This document shows, in pieces, positions 10,831-22,592 of a stretch of DNA of 64,000 bases. How positions within the stretch are numbered: the first letter of the stretch is position 1; every line of letters starts with the position of its first letter. The notes beneath the pieces are model-generated. The model did no database searches, was not told the DNA's origin, and was given only the letters and a program-made list of their open reading frames with translations. Position numbers and translations under genes: made by a program. The DNA comes from Nephrocerus scutellatus (taxonomy: Eukaryota > Arthropoda > Insecta > Diptera > Pipunculidae): NCBI GenBank assembly GCA_947095585.1, contig OX352761.1, positions 32,827,777-32,891,776 of the forward strand, given 5' to 3'.

Positions 10831-11063
10831 TGTTGGATAACGTAGTTTAAATTCAATTTAATTAGTATTATTGTTAATAGATGGCGACAATAGTGAAAAG
10901 TTAAAGCTAAAAGTAGTTCGACTTTTCAGTATGTTATGTTTTTGTTTCACTTCCTCCTTGTTCATATTGCAAACATCACGCATTATACAATTATAATAAA
11001 AGTTATTTTGTTTAATCGGTAATATATATTAATCATCGGTCTTTTTATTTATATAATCTAACA
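10831..11063 (+). repeat. Copia 3' LTR
   Basis: 233 bp, same start, end and sequence as the 5' LTR. It is followed by the GTTGG target duplication. Confidence 0.95.
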
Positions 11064-11068
11064 GTTGG

Positions 11069-11250
11069 CTTACCAGTCATATTTTCACCTCGTAGCACAT
11101 TTGCGGGTACAACGTGGTGAAGTTTTGCAGAAATTTTCGTTGCATATGTGTTTGATGCACCGCTGAGTTATTCGCTGTTGTTGATTTGTAGTTATTGGTG
11201 GGAGGTCGTTGTACTTGTGGATTAACACTAGAAGATCCTACAAAAATTTC
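11069..11250 (-). pseudogene. Gypsy relic, 5' part (Gag end/Pol start) beyond the Copia insertion
   Basis: Removing the Copia element and one GTTGG copy joins this stretch to 6640. On the minus strand it encodes a short cysteine- and proline-containing segment (CKTSPRCTRKCAT) that precedes the protease region, as is common at the Gag/Pol junction of insect Gypsy elements. The frame is broken. 11250-11640 is AT-rich with several GGAAC/GTTCC motifs and an (AAT)n run at 11475-11490; I see no gene there. Confidence 0.5.
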
Positions 11251-11644
11251 ATCAGACTAGAGTTGCGCGAAACAGTTCCAATGGTGGAACGAACACGGAA
11301 CGTTTCTTTTTTTTTATGGAACTAGTTCCCGGAAACATGTCCGCGGAACTATATAGTTCCATGGACATTTACGTGGAAAGAAAGTTTTGATAGGGATAGG
11401 TTGAGGGTTGAGCAGTTGAGCTTAGGGCTTGTAAATATGTAAATAAATAGGTAGATAGATACTAATCAAGTTAGTAATAATAATAATAATAGGCTTTGAA
11501 TAACTGAAAAAACAATAACAAAAAATTTATATATTTCATTAACAAAACAGAACAGAATACAAGTTTTCTTCAGATTAAGAAAATAACAAAAAATAAAAAC
11601 CATAAAGTTAACAAAAGTAAATTCCGTTCCTCTTTTCATTCATA

Positions 11645-11748
11645 TTCGCCGTTCGGATCCGGCATTAAATTGTAGGTCCCCTCCATATGTGTGCAAAAAT
11701 ATACATGCTCAACAAATGGCCTGTCGCGCCGAATATTATTATTATTTT
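11645..11748 (+). mobile_element. 5'-truncated SINE tail
   Basis: GTTCGGATCCGGCATTAAAT, TAGGTCCC, GTGTGCAAAAATATACATGC and CTGTCGCGCC, ending in (ATT)n, match in order the 3' part of the SINE at 30186-30478. The tRNA-like head is absent. It abuts the 3' end of the minus-strand LINE head-on. Confidence 0.65.
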
Positions 11749-11777
11749 CCGTACGATATTTTCTGTTCTTTCTTTCT

Positions 11778-14620
11778 TTATGTCCTGTATCCCCTTATGG
11801 GTCCTAGGGCCTCTACTACGCCTACGCGCCATCGCGTGCGGTTCCTGGCAATGAGCTTCAGCTCTCTCCAACTCTTCCCCAATTGCCGTGCCTCCTCCTC
11901 AACTGTTCTGCGCCATGTATTTCTCGGACGACCCGTTCTTCTACCATCCTGAGATAACGGGTTCCATTGCATTGCGTAGTTTGCTATGGAACTGTCGCCT
12001 TTTCGGAGTGTATGACCAATCCACTGCCACTTCCGTCGTTGGATGGTTGTGCCTATTGGTTCCTGACCCGTTCTCTGGTAAAGATGTTCGTTAGAGATAC
12101 GGTTAGGCCAGAAAACCCTTATGATGTTCCGTAGGCACCTATTTACAAATGTTTGTAATCTTTTTGTGATAGTAGCGGTCACCTTCCAAGTGCTGCACCC
12201 ATACAACAGCACAGATTCAACATTTGAGCGGAACAGTCGCAGCTTGGTGTTTAAGCTGATCGCATTGCTTCGCCATATCATGGACATCATTCCAAACACC
12301 GATTTTGCTTTGCCGATTCGGTTGGCAATGTCCTGTTCGGTTCCACCTTCGGTCGAGACAATACTCCCAAGATATTGGAAACTCTCTACTCTCTCTACCG
12401 GCTGTCCAGCAATGTTAACATGAGTAACTGAGTTAGTGCCGAGGTTGATGATTTTGGTTTTGGCAGTATTAATCTTCAAACCCGCAACATTTGCCTCCCT
12501 CTCCACATTTGTTGTCATTTGGTGCAGCTCCATAATTCTATGTGAGAGTAAACAAACGTCGTCAGCGTAATCCAGATGTTTGAGTTGAGATGTAAGAGTC
12601 CAACGAATTCCTCCGTTTCCAGTAGATAAAGCTGCGCGAAGTACATCGCTAATCACCAACAAAAAAAGTATCGGCGATAGAATGCAACCTTGTCGTACCC
12701 CACTTAGGATCTCGAATTCCTCTGACAGCTTTCCTCTATGCAGCACATGACATTTAGAGCCATCATAGGTTGCTTTAATAATAGCTATTAGTTTATCGGG
12801 TATACCTCTCCTGCGCAAGGCAAGCCAGATAAACTGTCTGTTGACACTGTCAAACGCCTTCTCAAAATCGATGAACAGCAGGTGCAGTGGTGACCGGAAT
12901 TCAACGCACTGTTCAATAATGATCCGCAGGGTGTTTATGTGGTCTACACAGGAGGATCCAGTGCGGAAACCTGCTTGTTCGGCATCGAGTGTATCTTCCA
13001 GATGTTCCTTAATACGTTCAAGTACTACTTTGGCTATTACTTTTGCAACTGCAGGGAGAACGCAAATGCCTCTCCAGTTTTCGCACTCCATAAGACTACC
13101 TTTTTTAGGGAGCTTGACAATCATTCCCTTCTTCCACTCTTCGGGGAAACTTTCTACCTCCCAAGCTCTCTCTACAAGAGGATATAAAAGCTCTGCTGAT
13201 GTCGTTGGAGCTGCACGCAGAAGCTCTGCGGGTATACCATCTAGTCCTACCGACTTGTTGTTCTTTAGTGCGTTAATCGCGGTAGCGATCTCGTCTTTAC
13301 TGGGAGTTGAGGTGCGAATTCGGGAAATTGTTACTTCCGGCATTTCCGCTTGATTTAGGTGCATATCGTTAGCAAATACACGGTTAAGGACCGTAGAGAA
13401 ATGCTCCTTCCATCGCTTGAGCTGATCCTCATCTGAAACGAGTACGGTACCATCTAGGCCTTTCACCGGATGTTGGCTAGAGCGGTGACCACCTGTCAGC
13501 TCTTTGGTGATTCTGTAAACGGTTCTGCTATCGCACCGGCTCGCTGCTTCCTCTGCTTCTGAGGCCAGGTTGTTAATATAGTTACGCTTGTCACGTCTTA
13601 CACTACGCTGCACTTCTCTCATTTTTCTTCGATACATGGACTCTAGCTCGCTCCTCGCTACTGCTGGGATATCTACAATACGAGCTTTAAGTAGTTTACG
13701 TTCTTCAATCCGCCTCCAGGTATCTTCGGTAAGCCACGTGCTGTGCCTTGCCTGGCTTCTACCAACAATACTTTCCGCTCCAGATGTGAAAACATTTTTC
13801 ACAGCCTTCCAATGTTCCTGGATGGTTGTCGGCAGTGAGCTGCTGATTGCTTCCACTCCTTGCGATAAATGATCCCTTAATTGTTGGCGTACTGAGGGGA
13901 TCTTTAGCCGGTCGATGTTATACCTAGGCATTCGGATGATATTGCGGATTCTATGAACTGATGCAGTACGTAACTGGACAGTAGCTACCATAAGGTGATG
14001 ATCACGTACCATACCCATGTCGGCTCCTCGTCTGTTTCGGACGTCTAACAGACAGCTCCTAAAACGTCTGCTGATCGCCACATGGTCGATTTGGTTGGAT
14101 GATGATTGCCTGTCAGTTGACACCCAGCTGACCTTGTGGCAAGTCTTATGCTCAAACATGGTGCCTCCTATAACAAGGTTGTTGGTGTTGCAGAAATCAA
14201 CAAATCTTTCACCATTGTCATTTCGTTCGCCGAGGCCGTGCTTCCCAATCACATGCTTGAGTCCTTCATTGTCGTTGCCAACCTTGGCATTCAAATCCCC
14301 CATCACGATGACGATATCTCCGTTCGGCGTTGCGTTGAATACTGCGTTTAGTTGATTGTAGAAGTTGTCCTTTTCATCCTCAGTCGAGGGATTCGTTGGG
14401 GCGTAGCACTGTATGATCGTGACGCGCCGTACTCTAGTCCGAAATCTGGCCGATATGATCCTATCACTATGCGGGTGCCAGGAAATTAGGCCTCTACGTG
14501 CTGTTGGCGTTAGCAGCAGACCCACTCCAGATTCACGAGTACTGCCGGAGGGTTTGCCAGAGTAGAGTAGCACAGTGTTACACGTTGGGGATTGGTACTC
14601 TCCCGATATTTTCTGTTAGT
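11778..14620 (-). CDS. LINE ORF2 protein (endonuclease plus reverse transcriptase), RTE-like
   Basis: A 931-codon minus-strand frame, counting from the GTG at 14573; the frame stays open back to a stop near 14618. The N-terminal part is an APE-type endonuclease lacking its first strands but keeping YAPTN, GDLNAKVG, QIDHVA and RDHHL. The middle is reverse transcriptase with KKGSLMECENWRGI, LLFIDFEKAFDSVN, SGVRQGCILSPILF and LDYADDVCLL. The C-terminal part has KWQWIGHTLRK and GRPRNTWRR, common in RTE-like or related LINEs; I do not assign the clade firmly. It nicks target DNA and reverse-transcribes its RNA in place. The missing N-terminus makes this a 5'-truncated, probably inactive copy despite the long open frame. 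Confidence 0.85.
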
Positions 14621-14628
14621 TGCCTCTA

Positions 14629-14720
14629 ATTTTTTTTTTATATATATATATATATTTTTTATTTATGCTTAATGTTTTCTAAACAAATATATCTGCATAC
14701 GTATAAAAATTGTTTTTTTT
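14629..14720. repeat. T-rich/(TA)n low-complexity run
   Basis: A run of T followed by TATATATATATATA, then more T-rich sequence. It lies just upstream of the truncated LINE. 14720-15750 is AT-rich, and I see no gene in it. Confidence 0.6.
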
Positions 14721-15961
14721 TTTATATTGATATTCGAGCAAATCATCTTGAATATTTCAAACGCTCCAAATTAATATTACACGTACTTGTTCTCGTTCAT
14801 TCTATTCGTTATTTGTGTATTTTTTCAAGACTGTCTCAACGTATTCTTTTTTTAAACGTTTTTATTATCTCGCTTTCTTGTATGTCTGTTCGTGTGGAAT
14901 TTCTTAATTGATTTTTTAACTAACTTCCCGATGAGCTAGAAACATGACATTTAAACATAGCTGTGAACAGGATATATTGCAAAAAAACGCGTATGCAATA
15001 GGTATTTGATGAATTTGTAGTTGCATGCGACCCACGTTTTCCATTTTAATCTTATATTTTCATAGCTTTAAATTCTCAAGTATAAGTTATCAGGACTATC
15101 TTAGGGGTTAGGAATCTGTATCAGGCTAGGATAAATTATTTTATACTTTTTAGTCTGTTTTAAAAACGTTTTAAACTAAAAATGTATTGTTATTCAAATA
15201 AATATTTATTTATTGTTTTCATTTAAATTGTTTTCTGTTTTTTGTGTTTGAATTAATTTTATTTATGTCAACTTATATCGAATGACAGCAGAAAACAGAA
15301 AAATAAAATAGCAACTGCAACATTATCCTTGAAAATGGAAATATATATTTCTCCTCAAAAGAGCCATTTAAATGATTTTGATTGAAATCGAGTATTTTTA
15401 GAATGCTTTTGTCATGATTAAATTAAGTTAAAACCGTCGAAAAAACGTCATTTCCAAATCGCCTTAAATGTGATTTCGACTTCGGTGTGTCTAGACTATA
15501 ATGTGATCCGGAACAATGGCATGTTCAATTCAAATTCAGAGTATTTTTGCCATCGTGCCATTTGCCCGAGCTATACTCGTTGTTTCCGTATCAAATTACA
15601 ATTGCTACAATAAAAAAACTTTGCTTTGCGACAACGAGATAGTCGCTCGTTGGTCGTTGCCTCGTTAGCTCTGAACTAATTTATCAAAATGCCAAAAGGC
15701 ATTCGTTGAATTTGACATTCGGTTTGTTTTCTATAAACAATTAATCTGAGGATCAGACCAGTCATCATCGAGCGCTCAACACGAGCACACGCAGATCACG
15801 CATCATATCGTCTAGCCAAAACCAAAAGCGAGCATTTCGCTACCTACTACTTTTTATTTTTTATTATTTCACTAATTATTTTTTAATTTCAGGAATATTT
15901 TTCTTTTCCAGTTATTAGAATTTATTTTCAGAAAAGGTTTTCCTTTCAATCAGCCCATAAA

Positions 15962-17482
15962 ATGGGGAAAAAGGCAAAAAGGAAGGAAAAAGTCAACGAG
16001 GTCTTATCCTTAATTAAGGAACAAGTAACCAACCATGGTGGGGATTTCCTGTTGTCATTGTACCGAAGGCTGGATGAAGTGAACCAGCTGTGCGATTCAG
16101 CGACTTCAGAGGAGGAAACCATGAGCGTTGTCGAGGAATCTGATACTAAAGCGAATCCAGCTGCGAAGGAGAGGATAATTTTAGCGACGAAGATAGTCGC
16201 AAGGATCGATCATCTCCCGAAACCATGCCAGTAAAGGCAAAAAGAAGAAGATTGTCTGCAAGTTCCAGACCTTCATCACCACCAACTTCATCTCCGCCAT
16301 CAGTAGCCAATGATGTGAGGATTGTGCCAAAACCAATTGTTGTGGAGAAAACAACAAAACCAAAAGAGGTGCAACGTAAAACTGTGCAGGCATCACAAAC
16401 AACCACTCAAGGAAACATAAACACACAGAGTACTGGACCAACAACAAAACCATTTGCTATGCCACCAACAGTCTGCTTCAGACTAAACGTCGCTCAAAGT
16501 TCACGAAGAGCGTCAATATATGTTGCAGAATTCGCAACATCAATAGCAGCAAATCGGTTACGGTCATGAACAAAGACGGCCACCTGCGAATTCGGTCTTT
16601 CCTACAATCGGGAAAGACTGAATTTAACACTTATACCGCTAAGGAGGACAGGAAAGAATTGTTGGTCCTTAAAGGTATTCACCACTCCTTTGACACTGAG
16701 GATGTCAAGGAAGCGTTGACGGCAGAGGGTGTCCCTGTAGTGGAGGTCAAACCCTTCAAATCGCAGAGGAACGACAGGAAATTTAACCATTTCATTGTCG
16801 AACTTGAAAAGAACTGCGATAAGGCAGCAGTTTACTCAAAAACACTCCTAATGAACCAGCTGGTGCATTGGGAACAGCTAAAACCAGCAGGCATTACACA
16901 ATGCAAAAATTGCCAAATGTTCGGACATGTTGCAAACAATTGCGGCATGATATATAGATGTGTCAAGTGCAAAGACGAACACTTACCTGGCCAATGCCCG
17001 AGAAACGCAGACAACAAGAAAGACGACAACGTCTTTTGCACAAATGGCAAAAAAATGGACATCCTGCAAACTATCGAGGATGTCCTAAGCATAAGGAGAA
17101 GATGGCGGAAAAAGTAAAAACCGTCCAGAAGAAGAAGGAGCAGCAAAAGTTCACCCAGATGTCTGCTTCAAAAGCTATAGTGAAGGGAGTAAGCTTTGCT
17201 AGTATAGCTGCTATGGGGACTGCTAGCAAGCCAGCAGCAATCAACAAACAACCACCAACCATCCAAGAAAGCAGCAAACCAGTGAAGAAGCAAGCTTTAA
17301 AAACGGCTTCATCTACTGGAAAATCTAACATCTTCGACGACACTGAAAGGTTATTCGGAGCAGACCTTTTCACAATTTTGCAGAAGGCAAGAAAAGTCGT
17401 GCCTGCTAATTATAGCAGCCTTGATGACAGGTCCAAAACAACCGTTTTGGGTCGACTTATTTGTGAATTATGTTCACAATAA
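15962..17482 (+). pseudogene. Jockey-like ORF1 (Gag-like nucleic-acid-binding protein), frameshifted
   Basis: ORF1 proteins bind LINE RNA. The frame starts at ATG 15962 (MGKKAKRKEKVN) and continues through at least three frame changes (about 16220, 16560 and 17040). Visible parts are a basic Ser/Pro-rich linker, a PRE_C2HC-like domain (IHHSFDTEDVKEALTAEGVP), two zinc knuckles (CKNCQMFGHVANNC and CVKCKDEHLPGQC), a third split by the last frameshift (GHPANYRGC), and a Lys-rich C-terminal part ending at 17482. Domain order matches Jockey gag. The breaks could be decay or sequence error; several in one gene favours decay. Confidence 0.8.
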
Positions 17483-20023
17483 GCAGGATAAGTATATTCT
17501 CATATAATGTGAACTCCATTTATTCTTTAGCAAGGCGTATCACACTTAAATTATTTATTAAAACTAATAAACCTGACATTCTTCTTTTACAGGAAACAAA
17601 CCTCACAGGGAGAAACCCGTTCAGTCCAGACGGATGCAATATCCACAGGGTCGACAAAAGCAGTGGACGCTCTGGGACGGCGGTCCTTATCAAGGACACT
17701 ATGGCAGGCGAGAAGGTGCAAATAAGTGGGTTGCGTAGCATGGAAGAAACAGCTGTCAGCATCAAAGTCAACGAGGTTGAGACCTTGCTGGTGATATCGG
17801 TGTACAATCACTGCAACACAACGAGGGAAGACATCCAACGGGATCTCCAAATTGTCTGCGGCATCTCCTCTAGGCACACATACTGTGTGGTTGGAGGGGA
17901 TTTTAACGCTAGGCACACCCGACGGCAAGATGAAGTGTGCAACATTCAAGGAAAGTCTATTGCAGATTGGCTGGATTCAAATCCTCATCAGCATACCATG
18001 GCTGTAGTTTCACAGCCCCGGAAGACGTACCCTCGGACACCGTCAACTCTGGATTTCTTTCTGGCAACTACAAACTTTATTAATATCCTTTCAGAATTAA
18101 GAAATTATTCCTGTTTGGCGCACGATAGCGACTCGAATCATATGGCCATAGAGCTTCGATTGAGGTTGAATCAGTGAATTGTGAAAGCCACACCAACATC
18201 TGAACTACACATCAACTTCAGGAAAGTAAACTGGAACCGGTTTAGATCTGAAGTTGAAGCTGATTTAACAATGCCAGCGGACTGTAGAAATCTGAAGAAT
18301 AACGAAATTGCTGATGCTATCAGAAATTTCGAGAATGCAGTTAACACAGCCATCGATCGACAGAAAACAATACAGGGATCGCTTCCAACACCTGCCTGGG
18401 CATATACAGGCAATATATGCTCACAAGCAACGGCTGAGAAAGCGCCTGCAGAGGATTTTTAACAGGACTCTTAATACAGTCAACGACGAATACCAGTCTG
18501 TACTTTCGCAACTGCGTTATACAGTGAACATGTTTCGTCAAGCACTGCGGAGGTACCAGGAAGATGACCTGACCAAACGGCTCCAGAACATCAAACCAGG
18601 TCCTGAAGCTTTTAAGAAGCTGAACTCTCTGGTCGGAAAGCGTATTTCCATTCCAGAGAGTATCACGTTTGGAGATCAAGTAGCATCCAGTCCTGTTGAA
18701 AAAGACGAAGCCTTTGCCAGCCATTTTGAAAGGAGCTTTACGGACCGACCACCAACGCATCTTCCAGATTTTTTGGAAGAGGTGGAAAGTCTTGTGGAAG
18801 ACGCCACTTCTGCAAGTAATCCTGTAGTGCGGTTTAGTAAAGAAAACCCCGTTAGAGCGCCCGTAGACGTTGAAATGTTTACCAAAACAGCTATTGTCAG
18901 TGATTTAATAAAGAGTGGAAACTCAAAAAAATCATCGGGCATTGACGTTATTTCTAACTTTTTGCTTAAAAAGTTACCGGGTATGGCAATCTTGATGTTA
19001 ACCATCATTTTCAACAATTGCCTTAACAATGGTTACTTTCCAGACAACTGGAAGGTGGCCAAAGTAGTACCAGAACCCAAGAAAACAGACCGCTCAAGCG
19101 TAACTGGTTACCGTCCAATAGCTTTACTGTGTTGTATCAGTAAAGTATTCGAGTCTTTGATCCGTAAAAAGATCAATACGTTTTGTTCGGAAAGAGGCCT
19201 TATTCCTTCCTTTCAATTCGGTTTCCGAGAGAAGCACTCTACGATGCACCCTCTGCTGAAACTGCACAGCAACGTCACTCAAGGACCGAACGTTAAAAGC
19301 AGTACAGTAGCCTGTTTGCTAGACATCGAAAAAGCCTTCGATAGTGTATGGATCAGCGGGTTACTGTTCAAACTTATTAGATTTGGCTTCCCCAATTATA
19401 TTGTAAAAATAATTAAAAATTTTCTCTTTCACAGGGGGTTTTATTATGTACAGATTTTTGGCGACTCATCCACTAGGAAAGGGATTAAAGCCGGAGTTCC
19501 TCAAGGTTCCAGACTTGGCCTAGTCCTTTTCAACATCTACACGGCGGATCAACCCACCAATACAGCCGGAACAAGCAGCATGCTTTACGCGGATGACTCC
19601 ATCACGTATGCCGTTTCTCTTTCTCCGGAGATTGCTGCCCGAAGAGTGGAGGAACACCTCTGAAATCTTTGGGACTACTACCTCAAGTGGGGGTTGAAGA
19701 TAAATGCAAACAAAACGGAACTCATCTGCTTCCGAGTGCCAGGGACAAGAACAGGGAGAAAAAACTTTTTGAAACGGTGCAGAGGATTAAAAATCACCCT
19801 GCCAGACAACACAGTAATAAAAACCCAATCAGAGACGAAGTACCTGGGAATAAACCTCACCGAGAGGCTCAAGTTTAATGCCCACATCGATAAAACGTTG
19901 AAAAAGGCTAATTACGCCCTTCATTTGGTGCACCCGCTTCTACGAAGGCGAAACGGACTGTCTAACAACACCAGGCTGCTCATCTACAAGCAGCTCATCA
20001 GGACAGAGATAACCTATCTTTAA
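17482..20023 (+). pseudogene. Jockey-like ORF2 (endonuclease-reverse transcriptase), broken
   Basis: ORF2 supplies the target-nicking endonuclease and reverse transcriptase. The endonuclease part runs from about 17482 to a stop at 18175-18177 and shows LLLQETN, VGGDFNARH and SDSNHMAIE. After a frame change, 18308-19663 encodes the RT with SVTGYRPIALLCCISKVFE, LLDIEKAFDSVW, AGVPQGSRLG and LYADDSITY, ending in a stop at 19661-19663. The thumb and C-terminal part follow in another frame (19694-20023). So there are two stops and at least two frame changes. All the catalytic motifs survive, so the copy is not old. Confidence 0.85.
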
Positions 20024-20351
20024 TAATCAAGACGTCTCCTTCTACGAGAAGGCCAGCATTATTACAGAAGCTGAAGATCGCCCTGTTTATACCCCCTTTT
20101 AAATTTTTTTCATTTTTATTTTATTTTAAAATTTATCGTTTAAAATTAAATTACTTTAAAAATAAACATTTAGTAGATTAAGTAGTAAATAATATTGTTT
20201 AATAATAAGCAATACGAAAAAAAGACAATGTAAATACGTCGGGCCCCTATTGTTGAGCCGACACTTATTAATAATAGTTATAAGTTTAGTTTTTAAGTCA
20301 AAATTGTATAATATCTAAATGTTTAATAAAATATCTTAATCTAAAAAAAAA

Positions 20352-20565
20352 TTGCATCAGAAAGGTTGCAGCAAGTACCTTAACCGGTTGGGCTCTCCTG
20401 AGGGAGCCTTTTGCTCCGCGTAATTCATCAGCTGGTTAATTAGTTCCGTCTTTTCGTCGTCGCCAGCATTGGTCATAGTTAGGTTATTTTCGGTTTTATC
20501 CGCTTGTATGGAATCTTTATTCTCTTCTTAAGATGTTTCTGAATCAGAAAAGTTGTCGCAGACTA
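20352..20565 (-). other. Possible coding fragment (unrecognised)
   Basis: On the minus strand a frame from about 20480 to 20365 reads MTNAGDDEKTELINQLMNY and continues AEQKAPSGEPNRLRYLL before a stop. The composition (acidic then basic, few stops) is unlike the AT-rich surroundings. It could be an old transposon Gag fragment or a stray exon. I do not recognise the family. Confidence 0.3.
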
Positions 20566-20569
20566 TATT

Positions 20570-22590
20570 TATGCGACATAAATCGTATTAAATTTTAACT
20601 CTTCCGATTACATTGGTATCACTATTATATAGCGATACTTGTGTAATTGCTATATTATATTAATTCACTATTAATTGAAAAGAACAGTGTATTTCACAAA
20701 ACTGAATGTTTTATTACTCATCCTTAAATAGAAAAAATTTCCCTATTTTTCTCAAAAGTTGTTTTTTAAAGGTAAAAAGATTGAGAAATTAACAGGCAGT
20801 CGCCGAAAATATATCAACTCAAGCTCTAGCTACTCAGCGTTATATCCATACAGACAAACAAACAAACAAACAACCAGACAATGGCAATTATATAATTCAA
20901 ATTTATTAGTTAATATTATTAGAATTAGTGAATGAATAATGATAGTTATTACATCATTCCATTATGTCATAACATATAAATGTGCATCTCACATGTTTCT
21001 CTACAAAGTAATTCTTATTCTATGATATAATTTTGTAACGCATTCCGTCAGAATTAAATTTTATGATTTTGTTTAAATAAATTACACTGCAAAATGAAGA
21101 GCACTTTTAAATCTAATCTGATGTTATAGGTCGAAGTTAAAAAGTCAATCGAATTTTATAAAGACAACATGAATACATAGTTATTGTATATTATATTGTA
21201 TTCAATGTGAGAGTAAACTTAGGAAGTGGCTGCGGCTGGCAGCGAACGCGTCTAGAAAATACGTCATTACTGAAAACTCAGTCTAATGATATATTTACAT
21301 CGATGGTCATAATAGCTATTTGCTTGCTAGAAGTAGGTACGTATATTTTGAAGTGGCAAAGAACTAAGAAATCACTAGCTTTTTACAAATTAGAATCAGA
21401 ATGAAATTAAACATTGGTTTATAGGATGATAGATGGTGAATAGGATGATTCTTAAAAAATAATAACTTGAAGATAAATATCACAATTTAAGTCACAATTT
21501 ACATGATACATCCTCTCTGCAGCGTAAACCCTTGTTTCAAACATTGGACTAAAATGCTGTTGTGGATAACTCCAATGTCAAGAGGACAATTTTTACGATT
21601 TACTAACAAATGAACAAATCAAAATACACTGGAATAAGAAAAACAACTTAGAGTATTAGAAACATTTAATTAATTTTAATGAAAAATGTGAATTTTCATT
21701 TAGTACTAACGTTATTATTTGGTATTCGCAACAAGAAACAAAATTAGTTATTTGAAAAATCTACTTGTGTATACATATACAATTATCTAATGTCATGCGT
21801 TTATTTTGTAAATTTATCTATGTTAATTAAAATAATCTAATGATAGTTGTTAACATATTAAACTTTGTAACTTTAGACTAATGACAATTAAGTATAATTA
21901 TAAAAAGGCATTAAATCAACATTTATGAAAATTAGTACATAGAAATAGATATTGTGTGCACCGTTGTGTATTTTTGTGTTGTTGACAGTTTTTAAAATCG
22001 AGCTAAACTGAAATCTTTAGGTAAATATTTCTTTTTACTCTTTGTACAATATAATTAATATTATTATTTTTCTATAATATTTACCAATATTAATTTAATC
22101 GTATAACTATGCACTTTAAAATTGCATACTTTACATTTATCTTATGATATAACCCGTTAAATGAGTGACCTAATGTGCTATTTCTACTTTATATAAAGAT
22201 TTTTCTTGGTAACAAAAATTACATGAATAAAAAAAATATTAAAACGTTTTACTTTTGGCTATATGCACCCAATATTGCTGTTTATTAAATTATTATTGAA
22301 CTAATATTGTGCATTCGATTTACGGGTTTAATTCGAGTTATTAAATGAATTTCGTTTTTGGAAGAGATGGCGAAATTTCGTAGTCTTACAAATGATTCGA
22401 GTTAAAATTAACAGAAATCTTACAGCTGAGTTCGCATCCTAAATACGAAGTCAACATTCTAGTCGAACACATTTTTCACACTCATTCCTTATATTCCATC
22501 ATCATCATTAAATCCGAACATTTCGTTTGTCCGGCCTTCACAATTCAATACCTTTCGTCGTCAGTGATTTCCCTTTGGGAGTTCTGTGAT
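20570..22590. other. AT-rich region downstream of tetraspanin
   Basis: No coding region is supported here. It includes an (ACAA)n run at 20855-20873. The part next to the tetraspanin stop is probably its 3' UTR: a minus-strand AATAAA (TTTATT at 22281-22286) lies about 310 bp after the stop. Confidence 0.4.
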
Positions 22591-22592
22591 TC

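Larger units (their letters stand above)
6645..11063 (+). mobile_element. Complete Ty1/Copia LTR retrotransposon
   Basis: The element is 4419 bp: two 233-bp LTRs, a primer-binding site, one open polyprotein frame, a purine tract, and a 5-bp target duplication GTTGG at 6640-6644 and 11064-11068. By eye the two LTRs are identical, which is the classic sign of a recent insertion because both LTRs are copied from one template. Every expected part is present, so it may still be able to transpose (inference). It sits inside the older Gypsy relic. Confidence 0.95.
15757..20351 (+). mobile_element. Jockey-like LINE, nearly full length
   Basis: The element has a 5' leader starting near CATCATCGAGCGCTCAAC, ORF1 (gag-like), ORF2 (endonuclease-RT), an AT-rich 3' UTR with AATAAA near 20323, and a poly-A run at 20343-20351. 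Size (about 4.6 kb) and order fit the Jockey group of poly-A-tailed LINEs. The exact 5' boundary is an estimate. A few stops and frameshifts disable it. Confidence 0.8.

Noticed and set aside
12841..13353. A 170-codon plus-strand gene
   Set aside because: It is antisense to the LINE reverse-transcriptase frame and has no recognisable domain.
11645..14573. SINE and LINE sharing a 3' tail as a mobilisation partnership
   Set aside because: Partners share the tail in the same orientation. Here the SINE-like tail is on the plus strand and the LINE is on the minus strand, so it is better read as an adjacent truncated SINE.
16146..16453. Minus-strand membrane-like proteins opposite LINE ORF1
   Set aside because: Hydrophobicity comes from the antisense of Lys/Thr-rich codons of the LINE protein.
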